The notes below the pieces were generated by a model that was not told the origin of the DNA, searched no databases, and saw nothing but the letters and a program-made list of their open reading frames with translations. A stretch of DNA of 64,000 bases from Podarcis raffonei (taxonomy: Eukaryota > Chordata > Lepidosauria > Squamata > Lacertidae), in contig NC_070614.1 of the NCBI RefSeq assembly GCF_027172205.1, positions 38,818,001 through 38,882,000 of the forward strand. Direction: 5' to 3'. Position numbers and translations under genes: made by a program. Numbering within the stretch: the stretch's first letter is position 1; each line of letters begins with the position of its first letter. This document shows positions 40,301-52,100 of the stretch, in pieces.

Positions 40301-43300
40301 AAGGTCTCGTGCCCCGGGATGCTCGACAGCGCCAAGTCGGCAGGGTCAGGGTCAAAGTTCATGAGGACCTCCACGCCCTCGGGGTCCACAGGGCTGGGCG
40401 TGCTTCGGGACACAGGTGTTACGGGACCTGGAATGGGTGTGGAGGAAGGAGAAATCCAGGTGAGCTTCACAAATAAAGAGAACCCACAAGAGGGCAGCAG
40501 CACCCACAACAGGCTATCTGCAGGCTGGTCCGCCCCACACTTCCATTGTAACCTCTACTGAGTCCTTTGTACACAAACACACATGCACATCCATATGTTA
40601 TAGACATTGCATTATGTACATATCCACCCCCATTGTTTTTATTTTCTCTGCAGAGTCTTTCAGGAGGAGGGCTGTAGGGTTGTGTGTCTTCTTGAGAAGT
40701 GGAACGGTGAATTGGGGACACAGGGCTTCGCTGCTGCTCAGGCAGCTGCAGCTGCACACATGATGGGGATTAGAGACACGCAGAGGGGCTGGCAAATTTC
40801 TGAGGATTAAACGGCACTGCAAGGCCGTTTTGGGAACAGCACTATGCAGTATGCGGTGTCCAGCTAGCCACGTGGGCCCCGCCGATCTGTTTAAATGCCT
40901 AACAGATGGGGGAACGAGACATAAGAGAGAGTGGATCCAGACAACCATTTCACAAGTGACAACCGCTTTGAAAAAGCTCATCATGGAACTGGGAGGCAAG
41001 GCAACTCTGGTGGCTTGAGGAGGCAAATGGCCGTCCCGCTAAGCTGCTTGGGGTTGCTAGGGGCAAAGCAGACAAGTACACAAGAGCGAGCCCAGGAAGC
41101 TCTAGCCCAGGGTTTCCCCAACTTGGGTCTCCAGCTGTTTTGGGACTACAATTCCCATCATCTCTGACCCGCTAGTTAGGGATGATGGGAATTGTAGTCT
41201 AAAAACAGCCGGCGACCCAAGCTGGGGAAACCCTGATCTAGACCAATAAAATAAACATTGCAATTCTCCTCAGAGACCAGGGTTCCCACATCTCCCCTCA
41301 ACTCAGGTGTCTGCCTTCCCATCATCCCCCCCCCCATCACTAAGCTGCACCCTCCGGATCCCTTGGCTCTCATACCCCCACCCTCAGAAAACTTGGGATA
41401 TCGAACACCTTCTCCCAAGGTCATCCACCCCCACCTGCCCCCTCAGAAAATTCAGGAGTCATATGTCCCACCCTCAACTAGATCTCTCTTAACTCCTATA
41501 CACTTACCACCTATCTCCCCCCCCCCGCCAAAAAAACACCCGCAGAGGACCCCAGAATCCCCGCTCCCTTTAGGAAACACTAAAACCCCTCTTTCCTTGG
41601 ATAACCTCCTACTCCTGTTCCCATTACTACATCCCTCTCCTTTTGAGGAAACCCACAATCCTGGTTCCCTCTGCCCCCCCGCTCTTTCTCCTCTTGAAGA
41701 ACCCAAGAGTCCTGTGCCCCCCCCCATATTTCTTTCCTTGGAAAACCAAGAAACTCCAGAGCCCAACGCTCCACCCACTAGGCGCCACACACGCACCCCG
41801 GAAAAAAACAGGGGTTTCGACTTCCCTGAAACACCCTGGAGTCCACACACAAACACGCACCCCGTCCTTGGGGGGAACCCCACAACTCCCCAGAGAGAAC
41901 CCGCCCCCGGGTCCACACCCCTCCGCCCCCCAGAATCCCTTCTTTATGTGGAAAAACCCGGGAATCCTGATCTCCACTCCCACCTCTCCTTGAAGGAAGC
42001 CAGAATCTGATCCCCTTCGCTGGACCCCCACCCCTCCAGGGAGAACCCAGGAGTCCTACTCCCGCCTCCCCGCAGAACCCAGGCGTCCTACGTGGCCGCG
42101 CCTCCCTCCGGCCCAACCTGCCCAGCCGGGATAGGCGGCCACCCGGCCACCCACAGGCCCACGCCCCCTGCCGCCCCCGTTCCGCGAGAGGCCCCGAAGA
42201 AGCAGCAGCAGCAGCACCCGCTTCCACCTCCTTCTCCCGGGCTGCTGCTGCAGCAGCAGCGCCGCCTCTCACACCGCATCCCCACGTGCCCGCTGGCCCC
42301 GCCCTGCGCCGAGGAAGGGGGCCGCCTGCCAGCTGGCAACTAGAGGAGCCGAGCCGCGACATGTGTTCGCAGAAGCAGGGCGAGGCACGTGAGCGGGAGC
42401 AGGAGGCTCCGTGCAGCAGACACGAGACCGGGCTTCCCAGGCGGGAGCCAGCAGCGCAGGATTTCCGCGCCCAGCAGCAGACACGGGATTCCCCGCAGCC
42501 TGCCGCCGCGCCGGGCAGGCAAGGAGCGCGCGTGTGCACGCGAACAGGCTCACGAGGGCGCGCCTCCCCCCCCACCCCGCCGCGGGGGTGGGCATCCAGT
42601 ACCCCCCCCGGAATTGTTGGAAAGGGGGAGGAGAATTCCTGAGTTCTTTTTTTTAATGCAAGGGGGGTGGAGAAAGCTGTTGGTATTTGGAAATCTTCTG
42701 CGTGTCTGAGGAGGAGGAGGAGGAGAGAACCTGAGGCTGTTGGTATTCAGGAGTGCTAGGAACGAGGAGGAGGAGGAGCGATCCAGTGGGGGGAGGGGAT
42801 CGGTGTACGTGGGCAGAAGATACTGTCCAGGACTCCTGGGTTCTCATGGGGGAGCTTCGAGGCGCTGACATCCAGGATCCGTATGTGGGGGAAGGGGATG
42901 TACAGGCGAGTGCCCGGGACTCCTGGGTTCTCCGGAAGGGAAAGGGGGGCGTCTAGTGAACTTGGATGGGTGTTGGTGACCTCCTGTGCTGAGATATGAG
43001 GAGAGGGGGCTATGGGTATTTAGGATTCCTGGGTTCTCTGGAACAGAGAAAGTACTGAATGTCCAGATGTCTGGATTAGATCAGTGGAAAACACTGTACT
43101 TTGTAGAGTGGGGTGGGAGGAAAAAGTTGGGGGGAAATATAGGGACATAGGTGGGTGGCCCTCTGTTAATACCCTGTAAAGCTTTATGGTTCAAGGGGGG
43201 CACCCAAATTTACCCAACTTACATCTGTGAAAAACATAATTCCTTTGCATTTTACGTCACCTTTTGCCACCAGCAAAGTCTACGCTGCCCACTGCTAGCT

Positions 43301-46300
43301 CGAGGAGGTACCATTGCGAAGGAAGACCGCTGGTAAGAATACCTTCTCTGGAGTGCTCACTGGGGCCACGAGGGCACGGATCCCAAGCGTCCCGCTGTAC
43401 TTCACTAAGGATGGCGTCAAAGTCGTCCCACTACCTTGTTTTCCCGATATTTCTCTCCACAAACCACAAGCGCTAGTCTCCCAACTCTGCGTTTCAAACA
43501 AAACCCAAACATCTCATGATATCCACCCTCCTCTCTTGCGATTTCCCAAATCGCACCAAAAACCACAACTGTAAATGAAAGCAGAAAAGGGACAGTAAGT
43601 ATTAAATGGTAGCAGGTAACTTTCAGAGCACTGTCTATTTTGTTCTCAAGCTTAAACCCACATTAGCCTGCCCTCCCCACCGAAATCCAATGCACACATT
43701 GGAGGCGGTAATCCGAACAATATCAGTAATTACTGCAACTCAAAGGGACAGTTTGAAAATATAGTGTTTCAGCTTCAGGGAAAGCATCCAGTATTTTCAA
43801 GAAGTGGAAAAGTTAGTTTTAGGAGCGCTTGGCAACTTTAGAAAGTGGGTAGCCCCCTCCCAAAACGAAAACACAATTCCCTTCCCACCCAACCATCTCA
43901 CAAAGTCCAGGTTTCTAAAACACATGAGATGTTAAAGTTAACACATGCAATAATGAAAGTAAGCAGGTGCAGGACCCTTTGGCCCTGCAGATATTGCTGA
44001 ACTACAACTCCCATCATGACTGGCTGTGCTTGCTGGGCCTGGTGGGAGTTGTAGTTCAGTAATGTCTGGAGGGCCAAAGACTCCCCACACCTTATTTAAA
44101 CACAAGCATTAAATTGCAAATCTTTATAACATATAAAGGACCCCTGACAGTTAAGTCCAGTCGCAAATGACTCTGGGGTTGAGGCACTCATCTTGCTTTA
44201 CTGGCCAAGGGAGCCGACGTTTGTCTGCAGACAGCTTCCGGGTCGTTTGTCTGCAGACAGCTTCCGGGTCATGTGGCCAGCATGACTAAGCCGCTTCTGG
44301 TGAAACCAGAGCAGCGCACGGAAATGCCATTTACCTTCCCGCCAGAGCGGTACCTATTTATCTACTTGCACTTCGACGTGCTTTTGAACTGCTAGGTTGG
44401 CAGGAGCTGGGACCGAGCAACGGGAGCTCACCCCGTCGCGGGGATTCCAACCACCGACCTGATCGGCAAGTCCAAGGCTCAGTGGTTTACACCACAGTGC
44501 CACCCGCGTCCCTATAACTCTTATAAATAGTATAAAATTGCACCCCAAAGTTTTCTCTTTAATATCCTAGCATACCCATGAAGCTCTCATCCAAGGCAAA
44601 CAACTAGGTCCACACCTGGTATAGCTTCAGAACTGCTGCAACCTTCCTTCTGCACTCTCTGCAACAAAAAATGCATGGAGGACCCTATTGAAATTCTTAA
44701 TACTTGTGATCTAAACTGGGTAGAAACCATCTAATCTGCTTCTGCAAACTAGGAAGGGACTAAATCCAAACAGAGCAAAATTTGCTTTTATTTTCTGCAA
44801 TGGTGTGTTTGTGTATTAAACATCTGCTGCAAACATAACTATTTAACCAAAATTTAATGGGGGCATCAGACAACAGAGGACTAGGAAGGAGAAGGGAAGC
44901 GCAATTCTTGCAGCAGCCTGAAGGGGGCCACTGGTATTGCCACTGCAACCCAGAGAGGCTGGGATTGAAAAACTATTTGCAATCAGGGAGGAGATTAGAA
45001 ACTCAATTTTCTCTGCAACCAGGGAGGGAACATGAAACTGCCCTCCCAAACAGGGAGGGCTCTAGAAACTGCTCACTCCTCCTATTCAAAGTGGTGTGTG
45101 CTCAGAGGTATCCCCCCCCTTAAAAAAATATATATCCAAATAGGTAGGCTAAATTTTGCACTTGGAGTAAACACTGCATGCTTTGCATAATTTATTCCAA
45201 GGCATAACACAATAACTAATTTTGTCAGACAAATAGAAGGAGAGACTGGTGCACGTAGCCTGAAAGCAGGTAGCAGAGGGGGTGGGAAGGACAGGAAAAA
45301 GGCCGGAAGGGAGAGAATCAAACACGCATTTCTCTCCTGCCTCTCCACTCCAAATCTCAGCCTCCCAAGTCTGCTTTTCATTTTGTTCCATGCACTTCTG
45401 TGCAACATGTAGTTTGCCCTTGACCTTGAAGTGAATGGGGTACTACAATATAACCCTTGTTCCACTGCAGCCACTATTAGACTGTAAAAACACCTTTTAG
45501 CCTTGAAACCCAAGAGCTATTTTGCAGAGTCAACTGAGTGTCTTCAGAATGGGAGCTCCAGTTCCCATCACGACTCTCTTTGCAAACATACAGCTAAAAC
45601 TTAATAGGTGTGCAGCTCAGAAACAAGGGGAGCTTGGAGCGTAAACAAAGTTATATGAAACAAGGGAAGGGTGAGTTGATATTCTCACAGCTCCTTCCAA
45701 GGGGAGGAACGACAAATGCCAGGAATCACTTTGACTCCCATTTCCCCACCAGCACCACCCTCACACCCAAAGTACACCACAGTTTACCTGTCTGGCTGCT
45801 GCCGTGATGGTCGTAATCGCTACCCACTAGGCCTTCGCCAGACGAGGAGCAGATGGAAGAGGACGATGCACAAGAGGCCGGGCGGCTAAGGTCCACCACC
45901 ACCCCGCTGGAAGGCGAGGCCGTGGGCTGGCTCCCCGGCGAGAAGGGCTGGTGAGCTGGGCTCGGGGGCAGCCCGTTTTCCAGCAAAAACTCGTCCAAGT
46001 CAACATACTCAATCTCGTTGTAGGGCAATGTGCGTTCCCACAAAAGGGAGCCCAGGTAGGCGCATTGGCCAGGGCGCGAAATGCTCAGGTCGTCCTCCAT
46101 TTTGCGTTCCTTGTCTTTGATGACACCTGCAGAAAAGGGGGCAGGAGGAGAAGCTCGGGTTAAGGAAGAAGGTTTATGGGATGAGAAGCATCTAGGGGCA
46201 CAAACCTAGAGGTCGGAAGCCAAGAAAGCGGAAATCTACGAATCTTCTGTGTGTGTGCAGGTTTTCCACAGCACAGGGCCAGCGGAATAAAGGAAACCGA

Positions 46301-49127
46301 ACAATGTTACACTGTTGACATGGAAGTGGACTGGGGAGATGGATTGGGAAGATGGACAAAAGGAGGAAAATAACCATTCTGAAGCCTGTAATTGCCGTAA
46401 CTTTGCAATTCTAAGGGTTTTGCAAGGTGAACAGCAATCGATCCTACTGCACAAGGGAGGATGAGAGATCAGCAAGACTTAATGTTTATGTACATAGCTG
46501 TGTGCACTTGGAATACAACACCCAGCACTGCTGGCGTGGGGAGCTTCAGGCATCCCTGGGCACGGGTGCATAGTGCAAAAGGCCAGAGTGTTGAGGCAGT
46601 TGCTTCCAGTCTCTGGGCTTGGCCACCCTCTGAATCCAGACAGCCCCCAGGCAACCCAGGACAGAGTAAGGGGGTCCTGGCCACCGGCCTCTCCCAAGCA
46701 ATCGGGTATCCCAGCATCTATCTAGTTGCATGTGGCTTTGCATTGCATTTGGCGCTTGAGTGTGGGGGTGGCTGCGTACACAGCACACATTTAAGCGCAC
46801 CACTTCCCCCCATTAACCCTGGGAACTCTAGCTTATCTTTGGCAGAGCTGCAATTCCCAGCACTATTCAATCACAGTTCCCAGGATTCTTTGGGAGAAGT
46901 CATATGCCTTACATGTGTGGCGGGTGGGTGTTCCTGCATGGGGCTCTCACTTCCTTACATTCTCACAGCCCAAGGGCCCAAAGCAGACAAAACAGTTCTG
47001 CTCAAATATAAACTCTGCACGGTCCTCCTCTCCGGGCGCAGGCAGGCTGTGCAGGTGGGTGGGCAAAGAAAAAGGACAGGCTGCCAATGAGAGGGCCAGA
47101 TGGCTGGGAGAGATGCGTGTTGTGGGGATGGGTGGCTGCAGCATGCGGCAGTCGGCATCTTTGAGCCGCGGAGGCTGCCGAAACCTGCCTGGGCCCCATC
47201 CCTATCTCTCCAACCCTAGAGGCCTGCATGCCGTTCACCAGCAAAAAAAAACGTGAGCGCTTGCCTCACCCCAGATGACCCCATGCTCAGCCACGCTTGA
47301 TTGGGCTCTCGCTCTCCTGCGCCCTCGGAGCTCGCTCAGCCCATCTGCCTGCCTGAATCCCTCCAGCTCGCTCCTCTTTGGTCTAGGTGGGGCGGTAGCC
47401 GCCGCCGCCGGGTGACCCTGGTGTGGGCATCAGTGTGGGGAGGGAGCTATTGGTGCTCTCTGGGGGGCAGATTTGACTGGCGTCTTCTGCGCTAGCATTG
47501 AGAAGGTGCCCATCACCACCACCCAGGCCACGCCAGGGGATGCCGCAAGGACCCCAGTTGCCAGAGCTCCCCTTATTCTAAGCTCACTAGGTTGTGCTCC
47601 CATACCAAAGGACCCAGGAGTTTGGGGTCATATCATTAGATTCGCTCCCCCATACAGTGATACATCAGGTTAAGTACTTAATTCGTTCCGGAGGTCCGTT
47701 CTTAACCTGAAACTGTTCTTAACCTGAAGCATCACTTTAGCTAATGGGGCCTCCCACTGCCGCCGCGCCACTGGAGCACAATTTCTGTTCTCATCCTGAA
47801 GCAAAGTTCTTAACCCGAGGTACTATTTCTGGGTTAGTGGAGTCTGTAACCTGAAGTGTATGTAACCCGAGATACCACTGTAGTGCTCAGATTACAGAAG
47901 GAGTCCAGCCTCTTTTGCAATATATTATATTATTATTATTAACTATTATATTATCATGTTGTTATTAACAACAACAACTATTATTATCATTATTATATTT
48001 GTACCCTGCCCATCTGACTGGGTTGGCTGAGCCATTTTGGGTGCCTTCCAACAAATATAAAAGCATAATAAAGCATCAAATCTTCTAGAAGATCGGGGTA
48101 GAGGGAGATTTAGCTAAGGTTGGGAGTGAGCAGGCAGGAATCAGTGAACAGACTTGCAGATTTCCTTTTGTCCCACAATTCCAGAGGTCTTCAGCCAGGA
48201 ACTGTTTGTTCCAGCGGGTTGCCTCCATTCTTTAACCAAGGTCAACCTCTTTCCCATGCACTTGGGGAGAACCCACTGCCACCTTCACCCCCTCCACCCC
48301 TCACTAGGTCTCTGAAGGCTTGAGGGCTCTTTACAGGCCAGGATTCTCCTGAAGACGCCCCACCCCCCTGCACGAGGCTCAGGCAGGCTTGGGAGTGGCA
48401 CGCCATACCTGAGCCCTGACTCTGCCTGGACACGTGGGAGAGAAGTCCGGGCCCAGCTGACACCTCTTGCGGTGACACCAGCCTGGCACCCCGAAACTGG
48501 GCGAGTCACCCGCAACGCCCCACAGATCAAGCGAAGCCTGTGCGCAGCTGCCTACTGCGCAGCTCCCCAACCCTGGCAGCTGATCCACTCCAAATCCACC
48601 CGAAAACCCTCTTCCACTTTTCTTCCAATGTACCCCACCCCCCAAACAACTATCACCAAAGAGTCGGAGCGACTCAGATGATAGGCTATCCGAGATTCAG
48701 GTTCAAATCCTGGCTCAGCCATTGGAGTCACCAGGGCGGCCTTGGGCAAGTTCTTAATCCTCAGTTATCCTCATCTGTAAAATGGGAATATTATTAACTA
48801 CCTTGTCAGGTCTATTGCAAAGATAAAGGAAGTAGTGGAGGAGGGGGAGATATTATTCATGAGGATTATGAGTTGCGAGGAATATGACACAGGCAGAAAT
48901 ACAACTGTTGAAATTATACAATAAAATATACAGAACAGTGTAGTAAATGAATTGAACTGTGTGCATTTTGTCACCACTCTTAACTTTGCCCCTCAATTGT
49001 ATTAGCTTCACAAACTTGGTCCAAAGTACTCCTCACCACTTCCTAGTATTGCCCCCCCCCGTAATCTTTGAATGCCCTCCTCCTGCCACAGTCAATATTA
49101 TCCAAATGATATAAAGCTATATTTGGA

Positions 49128-49158
<31 letters not shown>

Positions 49159-52100
49159 TTCTATCCCACCCTTCCTCTCCAAGTAGTCCAGGGTGGCAAA
49201 ACAAGATAATTTTTTTTTAAAAAAAAATCCAAAACAGATAAAAGCATTCCAAAATATGATTACAAGCAAAAACATATAAAATCAGTTTAGGGACCAATCA
49301 AAGAGGCTACCAAAGCTCAAGCCTCAGTTTTACTCAACTGTGAAATGGGAACAACAACACTCAGCTTTGTGGAGGCTGTTGTGAAAAGGAAAGCCACCTG
49401 CAAGTTGCAAAACGCACCAGGAATAATATAATGAAATTGCATCTCTATCAGTCTGTGGCCAGCGGCATGTTTACTCAGGTGTAAAGCCAACGGGCATTTA
49501 TAAAGCTTGCTTCCATGTATAAACAACCAAGGGTCCCCTGACACCTGAAAGGATAAGACATTTATTGTGCCCATAAGCTTTTGCGGAGCAGAGTCCATTT
49601 CTGTGTATCCGATAAAACTGATATCCACAACAAACTTTTTAAAAGGTGCCACAGACTACTAACCCTTCTGGAAACGAATTGCTTCCAAGTAAAACGTGCT
49701 CAGGATCGAGCCGCCCAAAGCATTGGAGAGTGGTCATTAACAACAACAACAACAACAACAACAACCTCAAAGTAACCAGGGTCAGGCGAGTTTCTCAATG
49801 GCTGGAGCCAGCGGGAGCCTATTCAAGCAGGACATCAGTTTACTTTCTGTTCCGAAGAGGAATGATTGACATTCAGCTCTAGGCGGAGAAGCAAAACTCG
49901 GTCCTTCTTTTGGGTGGGTGGGGGGCAAACCTACAACAATAACACTGGGGTGGCCAAGACTAGTCAGCACCCAAACAAATCTGTCAAGAGTGCCTGTGCA
50001 CAAACACGTTTGTTTATGTGTGTGTGCGAATGGCACCCTTGCAGGACGGGTGGCAGAATGCCCAAGATGCAAGACCCCCCCAAAAAAAGATATATACACT
50101 CTGCCCATCTTAATGCCGGGCACCTTCCTGTCAATATTATCAAACTGAAATAAAAAACCTGAAACAGTCCGAGATGCCCATCTGCCCTGCCTGAATTCAC
50201 AGGAAACCCACCCCGGCCGCAGGGTGCCAATCACACCCCCCGCCCCAGCGCGCGCAAAAAGTGCCCGCAAAGATACCCACCGTCCGTGTCGGTGTGTCCG
50301 CCTCCCATCTTGTCCGCCGGCCAGAACCCAAATGCCAGCTTGTGGCTGGCAGCTTCCTCGCCACCCTGGTGCACCTCCCTCTTCCCCTCTCCTTCCGTGG
50401 GGCGTTGACCCCGGGTGGCACCCTGGGTGCCCCTGCGATGTCCTAGCCGCCGCCTCCTCCTCCCGCCTTGCCCTTCGCTGCCCGCTCGCTCGCTCGTGCG
50501 AAAAAAGTCTTGCGAGAGTGTTTCCCGGGGCTAAGCGCCACAGCAGCGCCCGCGCGCACGTTTCGCTCCCTCCTGCTGCGTCCCGTGGCCAGGCTGTGTG
50601 CAGCTTTAAGGGATTTACTGCTGCCAGCCAGCAGATGCGAGAGTGTGTGTGTGTTTGGGTGAGTGTGTGTACGCGCACGGGAGGTTGTGCGCATGTCCAG
50701 AGACACCGCTTGGTGGATCACCCTGGAAAACCCTAGCGAGTTGGCACCTCTCCAGCAGCAGCAGCAGCAGCGAGCGAACCCAGGCGTCCGGGCTCCCCAA
50801 AGCTCCCCCTCCCCTCCCGATCCTCGGAATCCGGGACGCACGCAGCCTTCGCACTCGGCACCGCATTGCCCGACAGAACCCAGGAGTCCTGGGCAGCTCG
50901 CCTCTCTGTCCTCCCCCGCTTTCTAACCGCTTCCCCACCCAGAAAACCTGACAGGCCTTATCCGTCCCCTCCCCAATCCACTCTCTCTGTCATTGTTTTG
51001 CTTAGATCTATCAAAACCGGCTGCCCATCTTGCCAAACACCCAAGGGGGAGAAAAGCGACCCGGGATTGAAATGCACACGCACCGCAACGGTAGGGGCAA
51101 TTGAATTATAATAGAATTGTAAAGTTGGAATGGGTCCTAAGGGTCATCTAGCCCAACCCCGTGCAACGCAATATTCTTTTGCCCAACCATGAGGCTTGAA
51201 TCCACAACCCTGCAATCATGAGTCTCATGCTCTCCCGACTGAGCTATCCCACCTATAGAAGTCCCCTGCCTCATATATCTAGAAGTCCTGGCCCCCCAGA
51301 CTTGTCTTGCCCCTAATGCCCCTCCTCCTCTCCCAGACATGCCAGGAGTTCAGGCTCCGTGGCTCCTCCTAAATCTTGCACCACCAAAGGCATTTACCTT
51401 CTTTCTCCAGAACGCCTAGGTCCAGGCCCTTCCTGCAATAACTAGATTTCCACCTCCTTCCAGATCTTCCGTGGCATCCCATCCAGAAGTAAACATGGGT
51501 CTGTCCCTATGCATATATGGGGCCTACATGAAGCCATTGCATGGGGCCTTCCCAATTTAGAAGGAATGCATTTTGATTGGAACTCACAACCCAGGAGAGG
51601 AACATTTCACGGATGGAAAGAATTAACAATGCGGCATTGAAAGCAAACAACAGTTCAACCCCCCCCCCCCCCCGCAATCGAGATGGAAAAGCCCAAAATG
51701 AAAGCAAGTTGAATGTTCAGGCTCTGAAGGCCATCTGGATAGAAGGGAAGGGAGGAGAAGAGTATATAAATATCACTGCATATCATTCATAGCAAGGACT
51801 TCCCTTTCCAGGGGCCCTGAGTCTGAGCAGGTCTTTGCAACTCACAGATTTTGTGATGGTTTTTTTTAAAAAAGAGGGAAGGAATGGCTGGATTTTTTTA
51901 ATATAAGAGTATTGGACAAGTGTGTGCAGGTTGGGACCTATAGACAGATATAAGGCAGGTGGATGGTGTGAAAAGCCAGGTGGACAAGGAGGCAGCTATA
52001 AAGGGGGCGAATACAGGTTGAGAGATAAACTATGGGGTGGGGTGGCAGGTGGAGGGACATTTATAGGATGTATTTAAAGACTGAGCATACCAAAGCTTAT

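Larger units (their letters stand above)
40428..45787 (-). other. DBP: DBP intron 2
   Basis: Contains a CpG island at about 42.06-42.63 kb flanked by degenerate CCCAGGAGTCCTG-type repeats, fold-back elements and a Squam-type SINE. Nothing recognisable stands out in 43070-43970 or 44520-45780. Confidence 0.7.

Noticed and set aside
41258-42010. 250-residue proline-rich open frame
   Set aside because: It arises from the C-rich degenerate minisatellite in DBP intron 2. Frames on both strands are open for the same reason and there are no domain motifs.
41778-42575. 265-residue minus-strand frame over the intron 2 CpG island
   Set aside because: Low stop density follows from GC content. It has repeated Gly, Arg and Cys runs and no recognisable domain.
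49782-50678. 298-residue minus-strand frame in DBP intron 1
   Set aside because: It covers a CpG island and microsatellites. Only the short ATG-to-donor part (50281-50308) was kept, as a candidate alternative exon.
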